Shown here one piece after another: positions 26,874-35,690 of a stretch of 64,000 nucleotides of DNA (position 1 is its first letter; each line of letters opens with the position of its first letter). The notes under the pieces are model-generated. The model was not told the origin of the DNA. It worked only from the letters and a program-made list of their open reading frames with translations, and ran no database searches. The translations under genes and the position numbers were made by a program. Location of the stretch: the NCBI RefSeq assembly GCF_000024545.1, contig NC_013947.1, positions 1-64,000 on the forward strand. Direction: 5' to 3'. This DNA comes from Stackebrandtia nassauensis DSM 44728 (GTDB taxonomy: Bacteria; Actinomycetota; Actinomycetes; Mycobacteriales; Micromonosporaceae).

Positions 26874-28607
26874 GTGTCCCCCGTATCACTGCGCCCCAAT
26901 AGAAACCGATATCGCGATCACGTCATCGTGTGCGGCGACGACGGTATGGCCTTCCGGTTGGTTGAGGAGCTGGTCTTTCGGCACCGCGAGAACGTCACGG
27001 TGATCCTGCCGTCGCGGCGGCGAAACCACGGCCCGCAGATCTCCCGGGTGCCGACGGTACGGGTGGTGGAGAACGACCAACTGGACGCGGACGCCTTCTC
27101 CTCGGCGCGGATCACGCAGGCCAAGGCGCTGGCGCTGATGGCCCAGGACGACGTCGGCAACATCCACGCCGCGCTGCGGGCGCTGGAGATCACCGAGATC
27201 CGGGTGGTGGTGCGGTGTTTCAATACCAACCTGGGCAACCGGATCGAACCGCTGCTGGGTGACTGCACCCTGCTGTCGGACGCGTCCATGGCCTCGCCGT
27301 CCTTCGTGGCCGCGGCCCTGGGCGAGGTCGCGCCCAGGTATTCGCAGGTGCTGGGGCGGACCCTGTACGTTACGGCCTCGGCCAGCGACCGGGGTGACCG
27401 GCTGACCTGGCCGATCGCGGGCGGCCCGGACGAGGGGGTGCTGCTTCCCGGCGAGGAGGTGGAACCCTCGCTTTTCGTCACCGTCGCCACCCGAAGACCC
27501 CGGCGGGCCCTGGTCACGGCCTCCAAACACCGGGTGCGCAGTCTCGCCACCCGGCTGTGGGACGAACTGCGCGAAATCCTGGACCGCAAGCTGCGCTTCA
27601 TCACGCTGTTCCTGGTGGCGGTGATCGTACTGGGAAGTTTCCTGATCTGGAACTCCCACAAGGGCGACGGCCAGTCCTTCGGCTGGCTGGAGTCGGCCTA
27701 CGTCGTCATCCTGGCCGCCGCCGGGGGCATCGACCCGGTGACGGGGGCCGAGTTCGCCGAGAAGTTCGCCCACGTCCTGGTCGCGATATCCGGGGTGCTG
27801 CTGGTCCCGATCTTCACCGCGTCCATCGTGGAGAACATGGTCGGCCGCAGGCTGGCCGCCGAGGCGGGCCGGTTGCGCGGACCGATCAGCGACCACGTCA
27901 TCGTGGTGGGACTGGGCAATGTCGGCACTCGCATCGCCGTCCAGCTGCGGAACCTGGGCGTGCCGGTGGTGGCCATCGAGCGCAACGCCCGCTGCCACGG
28001 TGTCGACGTGGCGCGCAGCCAGGACATCCCGGTCGTCTACGGTGACGCCAGCCAGCTGGAGACGCTGCACGCGGCGCAGGTGCGGACCTGCCGGTCGCTG
28101 GTCGCGGTCACCAGCAACGACATCGTGAACCTGGAGGCGGCGCTGCACGCGCGCAGCATCCGGCAGGACCTGCGCACCGTGCTGCGACTGTTCGAACAGG
28201 ACCTGGCCGAGCGGGTGCAGAAGCACTTCGACATCTCGGCCTCGCTGAGCGTCGCCGGGGTGGCGGCGGCCGAGTTCGCCGCCGCCATGACCGACCGCAA
28301 CGTCAAGGGCACCATCCCGGTGGGGCGGCACCTGGTGCTGATCGGCGAGTTCACCGTCGAGGACGGTTCGGAGCTGGCGGGCCAGCCGCTGTCCCAGATC
28401 GACGCGGACGAGAGCCTGCGGGTGCTCGCCATATCCAAGGTGGACGAAACCGACTGGGCGCCGGATCCGCAGCGGCTCATGGATCCCGGCGACACCGTGC
28501 TGGTCCTGGCCACCCGGCGCGGCCTGGCCGCCACCGTCCGGCGCGCCGCCCCCTCGACCGGACCGGAGGAGCCGAGGCTCGGCCAGCCGTCGCCATTTCG
28601 TCCCTGA
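26874..28607 (+). CDS. RCK-pore-RCK membrane protein, CASTOR/POLLUX-like channel
   Basis: A 577-residue protein with an N-terminal TrkA-N/RCK Rossmann domain (about 15-150, degenerate VIVCGDDGM). Two membrane helices follow (about 242-259 and 298-320) flanking a re-entrant segment SAYVVILAAAGGIDP (273-287). The second RCK domain starts with intact HVIVVGLGNVGTRI (341-354) and is followed by a TrkA-C-like domain from about 500. This order matches CASTOR/POLLUX-type cation channels. The filter-position residues AAAGGID lack the potassium signature TVGYG, so selectivity may differ. The GTG start lies 6 nt from a -10 element. Confidence 0.82.
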   Translation: MSPVSLRPNRNRYRDHVIVCGDDGMAFRLVEELVFRHRENVTVILPSRRRNHGPQISRVPTVRVVENDQLDADAFSSARITQAKALALMAQDDVGNIHAALRALEITEIRVVVRCFNTNLGNRIEPLLGDCTLLSDASMASPSFVAAALGEVAPRYSQVLGRTLYVTASASDRGDRLTWPIAGGPDEGVLLPGEEVEPSLFVTVATRRPRRALVTASKHRVRSLATRLWDELREILDRKLRFITLFLVAVIVLGSFLIWNSHKGDGQSFGWLESAYVVILAAAGGIDPVTGAEFAEKFAHVLVAISGVLLVPIFTASIVENMVGRRLAAEAGRLRGPISDHVIVVGLGNVGTRIAVQLRNLGVPVVAIERNARCHGVDVARSQDIPVVYGDASQLETLHAAQVRTCRSLVAVTSNDIVNLEAALHARSIRQDLRTVLRLFEQDLAERVQKHFDISASLSVAGVAAAEFAAAMTDRNVKGTIPVGRHLVLIGEFTVEDGSELAGQPLSQIDADESLRVLAISKVDETDWAPDPQRLMDPGDTVLVLATRRGLAATVRRAAPSTGPEEPRLGQPSPFRP

Positions 28608-28681
28608 ATCGTTGAGTTACCTGGGGAGGTGCGCCCTCCCTACCCGAGGTTTGATTCTCAACTTTTCAGGAGGGGCTATAT

Positions 28682-29839
28682 ATGAGGCGAGTCGCCACCG
28701 TGGCGGCCCTGGGACTGCTGGCCGCGGCGGTGCCGTTGCTGTTGGGGCCCGGCGCGGGCGCGGAGCAACAGGACAAGGCTCCCAGTCCGTCCCGGGACGT
28801 CAACACCGTCGAGATCGCCGAGATCGAATCCGCCGACGTCGATATGTCCTATCTGGCCGGACGACGGAAGGTGCTGTCCTACCCGGGGGCGCGTTTCGTC
28901 AAGCTGCACTTCTCCCGGCTGGAGCTGGCGCCGAACGACTACATCACGATCTCCGATCCATACGGCGGACAGGAAACCCGTTACACCGGCCAGCCCGGAG
29001 CACTGTGGACGACGTCGGTGACCGGCGACTCCGCGGTCGTGCGGCTGCACTCCGAGGAGGGGCCGCTGTCGGACGCGATGACGAAGTTCGGCGCCGAGAT
29101 CGACAAGGTCTCCAAGGGCCTGTCGCCCGACGAGGTCCGTAAGCGCGAGCGCGCCGAACGCCGCCCCGAGAGCGTGTGCGGCGACGACGACCAGCGCGAC
29201 GCGGTCTGTTACGAGTCGACCGAGCCCGAGGTGTACGCCAACGCGGCACCGGTGGCGCGGCTGCTCATCGACGGTTCCACCATGTGCACGGCCTGGCGGG
29301 TCGGTTCCAAGAACCGGCTGTTGACCAACAACCACTGTTTCGAGACCTCCGAGCAGGCCCGCGACACCGAGGTGTGGTTCAACTACGCGTGCAGCGGCTG
29401 CGGCGGCCAGGCACTCAAGAAGGCGGTGAAGGTGCGCGGCGAGTCCGTCATCGAGACCAACGCCGAGTACGACTACACCCTGTTCACCGTGGACGACTTC
29501 GACGCGATCCGGCGGTTCGGCCAGCTCGAACTCGCCGACCGGGCGCCCCGCGAGGGCGAGAAGCTCTACATCCCGCAGCACCCCGGCGGCGAACCCGCGA
29601 AGGTGGCGTTGGAGTCCGACGCCGACTCCGGGGCCTGCGTCGTGGACAAGCCGAGCTTCGACGGCTACGTCGACGGCAGCGACGTCTCGTACTACTGCGA
29701 CACCGAGTTCGGGTCCTCCGGCTCGCCGGTGTTGTCACGCGAGACCCACGAGGTGATCGGGCTGCACCACTTCGGTGGCTGCCCGAACTCGGGCGTGCGG
29801 TCCGACAAGATCCACGACCGCGTCAAGGGCGACATCTGA
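28682..29839 (+). CDS. Secreted trypsin-like serine endopeptidase
   Basis: A 385-residue exported protease with a signal peptide to about residue 28. A pro-region of about 130 residues follows, with an unstable, charged linker (DEVRKRERAERRPES). The chymotrypsin-fold domain has His218 in LLTNNHCFET, Asp264 in AEYDYTLF and Ser348 in FGSSGSPVLS. Several cysteines (166, 176, 202, 219, 237, 240, 319, 339, 367) fit disulphides. It resembles the lysyl endopeptidase/Achromobacter protease I type; the S1 specificity is uncertain. AGGAGG precedes the ATG. A 42-bp palindrome terminates it. Confidence 0.9.
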   Translation: MRRVATVAALGLLAAAVPLLLGPGAGAEQQDKAPSPSRDVNTVEIAEIESADVDMSYLAGRRKVLSYPGARFVKLHFSRLELAPNDYITISDPYGGQETRYTGQPGALWTTSVTGDSAVVRLHSEEGPLSDAMTKFGAEIDKVSKGLSPDEVRKRERAERRPESVCGDDDQRDAVCYESTEPEVYANAAPVARLLIDGSTMCTAWRVGSKNRLLTNNHCFETSEQARDTEVWFNYACSGCGGQALKKAVKVRGESVIETNAEYDYTLFTVDDFDAIRRFGQLELADRAPREGEKLYIPQHPGGEPAKVALESDADSGACVVDKPSFDGYVDGSDVSYYCDTEFGSSGSPVLSRETHEVIGLHHFGGCPNSGVRSDKIHDRVKGDI

Positions 29840-29856
29840 ACGATGTGACCGGCAGG

Positions 29857-29898
29857 CGAAATCGGGCGTGACCACCGCGGTGGTCACGCCCGATTTCG
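29857..29898. terminator. 42-bp perfect palindrome, bidirectional terminator
   Basis: The 21-base arm CGAAATCGGGCG...CCG (29857-29877) is followed directly by its exact complement (29878-29898). It lies between the protease gene (ends 29839) and the convergent HbhA-like gene (ends 29910). Confidence 0.85.
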
Positions 29899-29909
29899 TG
29901 GTTCTCGGA

Positions 29910-30440
29910 TTACTTGGCGCCCTCGGCCTTGGTGGTGGCCTTCTTGGTGGTGGTCTTCTTCGCCGTCGACTTCTTGGCGGCGGGCTTGCGAGTGGCGGGC
30001 TTCGCCTCGGCCTTCTCGGTCGCCTCGGCCTTGGCCTGCTCGACCTTGGCCTCGGTGTCGGCCTTGGCGTCCTCCTTGGCCACGGTCGAGATCACCTTGA
30101 TCGGGCCGCGCTCACCGGCGACGACGTGCTCGCCGCGCTCGACGAACTCCGAGTAGGTTTCGGCGGCCTTCTCGCGGGCCTCGCGGGCCTTCTCACCCAG
30201 TGTGGAGGCGGTCTCCAGCGCGACCTCGCGCAGCTTCTCCCGGTCCAGGTGCTTCAGCGTGTCGACGCCCTGCTTGACGTTCTCGGTGACGGTCTCGCGC
30301 AGCTTGGTGGCGCGCTCGTCCAGCTTGGTGCGGTCGCGCAGTTCCTCGGCCTTGGACGGCAGTTTCTTCAGCTGCTCCACCAGGGCCTCTCCGGCGCCGG
30401 CGGCGGCGTACACGGGCGAGGGAAGTTTCTTGGTCGGCAT
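29910..30440 (-). CDS. HbhA-like heparin-binding/adhesin-type protein
   Basis: A 176-residue protein with an N-terminal helical, coiled-coil-prone region (LVEQLKKLPSKAEELRDRTK and ALETASTLGEKAREAREKAA). The strongly basic Lys/Ala/Thr tail (KPAAKKSTAKKTTTKKATTK) follows the plan of mycobacterial HbhA, whose Lys-rich tail binds glycosaminoglycans. There is no signal peptide, as in HbhA. The ATG at 30440 with AGGAG upstream is preferred to one at 30458. The XRE regulator ends 15 bp upstream; this regulator-HbhA order is also seen in Mycobacterium. A role in host adhesion need not hold here; a nucleoid or envelope role is possible. Confidence 0.8.
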   Translation of the reverse strand: MPTKKLPSPVYAAAGAGEALVEQLKKLPSKAEELRDRTKLDERATKLRETVTENVKQGVDTLKHLDREKLREVALETASTLGEKAREAREKAAETYSEFVERGEHVVAGERGPIKVISTVAKEDAKADTEAKVEQAKAEATEKAEAKPATRKPAAKKSTAKKTTTKKATTKAEGAK

Positions 30441-30454
30441 GTCTTGTGCTCCTG

Positions 30455-31006
30455 TCATTCGCTGGTGTCGTTTGTGGTCGGCGGTGCTGCCGGTGTCCGC
30501 CGAGTGCGGGTCCTGGCGCCGCGGCGCTGCGGTGCCGGTTTGACTTTTGGGGACGGTGACACGTCCACCGGTTCGTCTATACCCATCTCTTCGGGAATGC
30601 CATCAGCCGCCGCGGCGACCTCGTCGTCGGTGACGGCCGGTTCGGACGCCTCGTCGTCGAGGTCCAGCCCCGCGTCCCGGGCGTTCTCGCGGCGGAACGC
30701 CTCGTAGATCTCGGTCAGGGTCTGTTTCTGGCGGGCGGTCAGCAGCGGGTCACCGGCGATGGTCGCCAGCGTTCCCTGCCCGTCCTTGGTCTTCAGCAGA
30801 CCCGCCCGCAGGTACATCAACGGTGTCGACACCTTCAGGGCGTTGGCGATCTGTTGCAGCACTTCGGCACTGGGCTTGCGCAGGCCCCGCTCGATCTGGC
30901 TGAGGTATGGGTTGCTCACCCCGGCCTGATCGGCGAGCTGGCGCAGCGAGACCTTGGCATTGCGCCGCAGGTCCCGGATGAATCCGCCTATGTCTCGTTC
31001 GGCCAT
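30455..31006 (-). CDS. XRE-family regulator upstream of the HbhA-like gene
   Basis: A 183-residue regulator. The N-terminal Cro/CI helix-turn-helix is FIRDLRRNAKVSLRQLADQA with GVSNPYLSQIERGLRKPS (about residues 8-45). An acidic middle follows, and the C-terminus is Pro/Arg/Thr-rich (PQRRGARTRTRRTPAAPPTT). The frame extends to 31042, but MAERDIGGF at 31006 fits the family. It is co-transcribed with the HbhA-like gene 15 bp downstream and likely controls it. GCTAGC palindromes upstream at about 31030 and 31052 could be operator half-sites. Confidence 0.88.
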   Translation of the reverse strand: MAERDIGGFIRDLRRNAKVSLRQLADQAGVSNPYLSQIERGLRKPSAEVLQQIANALKVSTPLMYLRAGLLKTKDGQGTLATIAGDPLLTARQKQTLTEIYEAFRRENARDAGLDLDDEASEPAVTDDEVAAAADGIPEEMGIDEPVDVSPSPKVKPAPQRRGARTRTRRTPAAPPTTNDTSE

Positions 31007-31079
31007 GCCCGTTACCGTAACGCGACCTGCTAGCAGTTGCAAGCATTTCGCTAGCTATTGTTACCGATGTCGCAAACTC

Positions 31080-33551
31080 TCAGCTCTTCTCAGAAACGGC
31101 CTTCGCGACGTCGACGATCCCGGCTCCGGCCGCGTTCTCGCCGCAGTCATCCAATGAGGAACCGGCTTCGGCCTTGGTGACCTCGGCGGCCGTCCGATTG
31201 AGAATGTCCTTTGTGTTTTCGATGTCGCCGACCAGCTCCGGGTTCGCCGACCACAGCAGGGCCACCGCCCCGGCGACGTGCGGTCCGGCCATGGAGGTGC
31301 CGGTATTGGGACCGTAGCCACCGCCCGGCATCGCCGAGATGACGTCCACTCCGGGAGCCGAGATCTCCGGTTTGGCGACCTTCCTCCCATCCGCTGTGAC
31401 CGGTCCCCTGCTGGAGAAGGAGGCGAGTTCGTCGTCGGAGTTGACGGCCCCGACGCTGTAGGCGTACCGGTAGTTGGCGGGCGGTGTCTTGGCTGAACCG
31501 CACGTCGGACCACTGTTACCCGCCGAAACGACGAAGAAAACCCCGGCCGCGTCGAAGGCCCGCACCGCGCCGCCCAGCACCGTCGCGTCACAGCCCTCGA
31601 TGCCCGGGCAGCCCCAGGAGTTGTTGAGCACGTGCGGTGCCCGCGTTGGATCCCCGTCGGCGACCGGATCGCCGCCGTGCGGGTAGGGGGCGAGCATGAA
31701 CTGCAGGCAGGACAGGTAGTCGGCGGGATTGGCGGCGTTGCGGGGCAGGTTCGTGCACCCGATCCACTCGGCGCCCGGCGCGACGCCGACCCCGTTGCCG
31801 CCCAGGGCCAGGCCCAGCGCATGGGTGCCGTGTCCGTTGGGGTCGTTGGGTTTCGCGGTGTCGTTGACCGGGTCGGCCCAGGAGTCGTCGCCGCCGCGGA
31901 ACCGGTCGGCGAAGGCCGGGTGATCGCCGTCCACGCCGGAATCGGAGATGCCGATGGTGATGCCCTCGCCGTCGGCCTTGTCCCAGACCTTCGGCGCGCC
32001 GACCTTCTCGATGTTGGGCTGCGGGTCGGTCGAGTCGAGTTTCGTCCCGGTGTCGGGCCCGGCCGGGGTGCGCAGCGGCCGCAGCTGCGGGCTCAATAGC
32101 ACCTTGGCGACGTCGTCGCGGGACTCCAGCCAGGACCGGGAGAACTGGTCGGTGTCGACCTCGATCGCGTTGACCAGATAGAAGGACTGGTATTCCAGCC
32201 CCCGGTCGTCCAGTTCGGCGCGCAGCGACTTCTGGGACGACTTGGCGGTGTCGATCAGGCGCTTGTGGACCTCGGTGAGCCGCTGCTCGCGGTCACCGTC
32301 GACACCGGACAGATCGGCCTGCTTCTCCATGACGACGAACAGCTTCTCGCCGTGCAGACCCGGCTGCGACACCCCGTTGGCGGCCACGCATGCCGCCGCG
32401 ACCACGACGGCCAGTGCGGCGGCCGCCGACGGGTAGGCCACGATCCGGCGTTGCGCCACCCCGTAGACCAGCCCGACGATCCAGGCGGTGACGACGGCGG
32501 TGGCCAGCGCGATCCCGGCCCACTGCCCGATCTCGGGGTTGAGCAACGCCAGGACGAACTCGTCGCCGTCGGCGAAGGCCAGCGGGCCGAACACCGCCGG
32601 GGCGACCGCGGCGGCGACCACCCGGCCGCAGCGACGCGGGCGCGACATGACCGCCGCGATGGCGAAACCCATGGCGGCCAGGGTGATCATGATCGGAATC
32701 TGAAGACCGGCCGCGCCGACACCACTGCTCAGCAGCAGCAACGCGACCCCGGCCGCCGAGCCGCCGCCCCAGATCCGCGCCGCGGCAGAGACCCCGGTGC
32801 GGCTCGACCCGGTCTCGGCGTCGGTGGGGGAGGGCGCGAACGTCGACCAGTACCGGTCGCCCACAACGAAAGCCGCCACGGCCGCGAAGGCCAACGCGAC
32901 GGCCGCCGCCAGCAGCGTCTCCCACAATCCGCCCAACGCCCCGAACCAGGCCCACGGCAGGATGGTCAGTCCGCCGAGGCTCAACGCCAGCCAGAACGCA
33001 CCCGGAGCGGGCGGCGCGACGTCGGCCTCGTTGTCTCCGGCGTGGTTGTGGTCGTCGGCCGGGCTCTCCCGCCGGTCACCCCACCGGGCGACCAGCCACA
33101 AAGCACCGGCCACGATGGAGAACGCCACCGCCTGCACCAGCAGCTGCCACTCCCCCGCGGCCACCGGCACCACGCGGGTGGCGCCGAGGACGGCCATGGC
33201 GGCGCAGCCGCCCAGCCACGCCCAGCCCACCGCCGCGACCCGGGGCAGACGGCGCAGGAACGGCAACGGCGCGCAGAACAGCGCGGCCACCACCGCCGTG
33301 ATCAGCGTCAACATCGGCCAGCTGCCCCGCGAGATCGTCTCGTCCATGTACAGCTTCAACTGATCGGCGACCCAGCCCCCGGTCAGGGCGACCAGCGCGA
33401 TCCCCACGACGGCGACACCGGCGATGATCACATAGGCCAGGGCCAGTCCGCGCCATCGCGGCGGGGAATCCGCAGGTGAGGCCGGAGGTGGGACCGGCGG
33501 GAAGGCCGTCGGTTCGGCCGCGGATCCGGTGTTGAGAGCATCCTCATTCAC
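31080..33551 (-). CDS. Polytopic membrane subtilisin-like (S8) protease
   Basis: An 823-residue protein with a Pro-rich N-terminus and about ten or eleven hydrophobic helices between 35 and 392. After a 130-residue linker or inhibitor-like region comes a complete subtilase domain with Asp537 (GISDSGVD), His574 (PNGHGTHALG), the oxyanion Asn in LNNSWG, and Ser753 (NTGTSMAGPHVAG). Most S8 enzymes carry a signal peptide and at most one C-terminal anchor, so the large membrane domain is unusual. The catalytic part is probably outside the cell. Its start lies 43 bp from the divergent glpD start. Confidence 0.9.
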   Translation of the reverse strand: MNEDALNTGSAAEPTAFPPVPPPASPADSPPRWRGLALAYVIIAGVAVVGIALVALTGGWVADQLKLYMDETISRGSWPMLTLITAVVAALFCAPLPFLRRLPRVAAVGWAWLGGCAAMAVLGATRVVPVAAGEWQLLVQAVAFSIVAGALWLVARWGDRRESPADDHNHAGDNEADVAPPAPGAFWLALSLGGLTILPWAWFGALGGLWETLLAAAVALAFAAVAAFVVGDRYWSTFAPSPTDAETGSSRTGVSAAARIWGGGSAAGVALLLLSSGVGAAGLQIPIMITLAAMGFAIAAVMSRPRRCGRVVAAAVAPAVFGPLAFADGDEFVLALLNPEIGQWAGIALATAVVTAWIVGLVYGVAQRRIVAYPSAAAALAVVVAAACVAANGVSQPGLHGEKLFVVMEKQADLSGVDGDREQRLTEVHKRLIDTAKSSQKSLRAELDDRGLEYQSFYLVNAIEVDTDQFSRSWLESRDDVAKVLLSPQLRPLRTPAGPDTGTKLDSTDPQPNIEKVGAPKVWDKADGEGITIGISDSGVDGDHPAFADRFRGGDDSWADPVNDTAKPNDPNGHGTHALGLALGGNGVGVAPGAEWIGCTNLPRNAANPADYLSCLQFMLAPYPHGGDPVADGDPTRAPHVLNNSWGCPGIEGCDATVLGGAVRAFDAAGVFFVVSAGNSGPTCGSAKTPPANYRYAYSVGAVNSDDELASFSSRGPVTADGRKVAKPEISAPGVDVISAMPGGGYGPNTGTSMAGPHVAGAVALLWSANPELVGDIENTKDILNRTAAEVTKAEAGSSLDDCGENAAGAGIVDVAKAVSEKS

Positions 33552-33594
33552 ATCAGCAGCCTACGGGCAGCTCAGGGGGACTACCGTTAGACAC

Positions 33595-35343
33595 ATGCGA
33601 GCCGATCGAACCCAGTCCCGGTATCAGGCCGGAGCCCTTTCGCCGCAGCGTCGCGCCGCCGACCTGGAGCGTATGCGCACCGAGCACTTCGACGTGCTGA
33701 TCATCGGCGGGGGCGTCACCGGAACCGGAGCCGCGCTGGACGCCGCCAGCCGGGGCCTGAAAGTGGCCCTTGTGGAGGCCCGCGACTACTCCTCGGGCAC
33801 CTCCAGCCGGTCGAGCAAGCTCATCCACGGCGGACTGCGCTACCTGGAGCAGTTCGAGTTCGGACTCGTCCACGAGGCCCTTACCGAACGCGGGCTGCTG
33901 TGCCACCGGATCGCGCCACACCTGGTGCACCCCTTGGCATTCCTGGCCCCACTGTCGGGCCGGGTCTGGCAGCGCGCCTACTACGGCGCCGGGCTGGCGC
34001 TGTACGACACCCTGGCCACGGCGCTGGGCGGCAGCAGCGGCAGGCTCCCGCTGCACCGGCACCTGTCCAAGCGCCGCACCCGGCGACTGTTCCCGGGCCT
34101 GTCCAGCCAGAAGGTGCTCGGCTCCATCAAGTACTTCGACGCCCAGACCGACGACGCCCGCTTCGTCACCACGATGGCCCGCACCGCCGCGTCCTACGGC
34201 GCCGCGATGGCGACCTCGGCGCGGGTGGTCGGCTTCCAGCGCGACGCCCGCCAGGTCACCGGCGCCCGGGTGGCCGACATGGAGACCGGCGACGAGTTCG
34301 ACGTCTCGGCCACCACGATCATCGCGGCCACCGGCGTGTGGAGCAACGACCTGTCCGGCATGCTCGGCAGCCAGGTGGGACTGCGGGTCCGCGCCAGCAA
34401 GGGCATCCACCTGGTCGTCAAACGCAGCGCCATCAACGGCGACTCGGCGATCATCCTGCGCACCTCGTCCAGCGTCCTGTTCATCCTGCCGTGGGGCGGC
34501 CATTGGGTCATCGGCACCACCGACACCGACTGGTCACTGGACCGCGACCACCCGGCGGCCTCGGCCATCGACGTGGCCTACCTCCTGGAACTGGCCAACG
34601 GCATCCTGGAACGTCCACTGTCCATAGACGACGTCGAGGGCGTCTACGCGGGGCTGCGGCCGCTGCTGTCCGGAGAGGACGAGGACACCTCCTCGCTGTC
34701 GCGCGAGCACGCCGTCGTCGAACCCATGCTCGGCCTGCTGCTGGTGGCGGGCGGCAAGTTCACCACCTACCGGATCATGGCCAAGGACGCGGTCGACCGG
34801 GCGGCCCGCCGCCTGCACGGCGTCCCCGCCTCCCGCACCGCCGACATCCCGCTCTTGGGAGCCGACGGCTACCGACAGGCCTGGGCCGGTCGCGAACGCC
34901 TCGCCTCCCGCACCGGGGTGCACCCGGGCATCGTCGAACACCTGCTGCGCCGCTACGGAACCCTGGCCCAGGAGGTACTGGCGCTGATCGCCGAGAACCC
35001 CAAGTTCGGCGAACCACTGGCGGGCGCGCCCGAATACCTGGCCGCCGAGGTCGTCTACGCGGTCCGCAACGAGGGCGCCCTGCACACCGACGACGTCCTG
35101 ACCCGCCGCACCCGGGTCTCCATCGAGACCAGCCACCGGGGCGAGAAGTCGGTGGAACACGTCGTGGCGCTGATGGGCGACGAACTCGGCTGGGACAAGG
35201 CCACCCGCGACAACGAGATCTCCCACTACCTGTCCCGGGTCGCGGCCGAACGCGACTCGCAGCGGCAACCCGACGACGCCACCGCCGACGCGGCCCGACT
35301 GGGAGCCGAGGACGTCCGGGTCGGCCTGAACACCCCGGTGTAG
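33595..35343 (+). CDS. glpD: FAD-dependent glycerol-3-phosphate dehydrogenase
   Basis: Oxidises glycerol 3-phosphate to dihydroxyacetone phosphate at the membrane, passing electrons to quinone. The 582-residue protein has the FAD motif VLIIGGGVTGTGAALDAASR, the GlpD signature SGTSSRSSKLIHGGLRYLEQ, and the substrate-domain GGKFTTYRIMAKDAVD, then a C-terminal GlpD cap. The ATG at 33595 sits 7 nt after a TACCGT -10 element with no ribosome site, so the message is probably leaderless. No glycerol kinase or facilitator gene adjoins. Confidence 0.96.
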   Translation: MRADRTQSRYQAGALSPQRRAADLERMRTEHFDVLIIGGGVTGTGAALDAASRGLKVALVEARDYSSGTSSRSSKLIHGGLRYLEQFEFGLVHEALTERGLLCHRIAPHLVHPLAFLAPLSGRVWQRAYYGAGLALYDTLATALGGSSGRLPLHRHLSKRRTRRLFPGLSSQKVLGSIKYFDAQTDDARFVTTMARTAASYGAAMATSARVVGFQRDARQVTGARVADMETGDEFDVSATTIIAATGVWSNDLSGMLGSQVGLRVRASKGIHLVVKRSAINGDSAIILRTSSSVLFILPWGGHWVIGTTDTDWSLDRDHPAASAIDVAYLLELANGILERPLSIDDVEGVYAGLRPLLSGEDEDTSSLSREHAVVEPMLGLLLVAGGKFTTYRIMAKDAVDRAARRLHGVPASRTADIPLLGADGYRQAWAGRERLASRTGVHPGIVEHLLRRYGTLAQEVLALIAENPKFGEPLAGAPEYLAAEVVYAVRNEGALHTDDVLTRRTRVSIETSHRGEKSVEHVVALMGDELGWDKATRDNEISHYLSRVAAERDSQRQPDDATADAARLGAEDVRVGLNTPV

Positions 35344-35422
35344 CCGCCGATTGCCGCGAAACCGAAATGAACCGCCCGCGACCCGTCGACTAAACTCGCC
35401 GAGGGCCGCGTCAGCGGTCCGT

Positions 35423-35498
35423 GCCCCCTTAGCTCAGGGGATAGAGCATCGGTTTCCTAAACCGAGTGTCGCAAGTTCGAATCTTGCAGGGGGCGCCA
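35423..35498 (+). tRNA. tRNA-Arg (anticodon CCU), island integration site
   Basis: Acceptor GCCCCCT/AGGGGGC, D stem GCTC/GAGC, anticodon stem TCGGT/ACCGA with loop TTCCTAA (anticodon CCT), T stem GCAAG/CTTGC with TTCGAAT loop, discriminator G and CCA. From position 27 of the tRNA to one base past CCA it is repeated exactly at 40107-40157, so the left copy preserves the functional gene after integration. Confidence 0.97.
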
Positions 35499-35499
35499 C
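35449..35499 (+). repeat. Left attachment repeat (attL)
   Basis: First copy of the 51-bp direct repeat: tRNA-Arg from the anticodon stem through CCA plus one base. The bases just outside differ from the right copy (A before here, G there; G after here, A there), which fixes the ends. Confidence 0.9.
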
Positions 35500-35622
35500 G
35501 AGTCATTACTGGTCACCCCATAGAAATAGCCTCTGAAGTGCGGTAACACTTCAGAGGCTTGTCCATAATGAATCGAACGTATGTACGGCTGATGCCGATT
35601 GTGTACGGCGGTATCCGGGAGT

Positions 35623-35641
35623 GCGCCCCCTATTCGCCCCC
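35623..35641 (+). repeat. Island-end 19-mer, left copy
   Basis: GCGCCCCCTATTCGCCCCC, repeated with one mismatch and in the same orientation at 40039-40057. It is 124 bp inside attL. Possible integrase arm site or a relic of an ancestral element end. Confidence 0.5.
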
Positions 35642-35690
35642 GCGGGTGGGCGTAGTGGACGCTGTGGCGGCGAGAACCCGCTCCAGGTCG

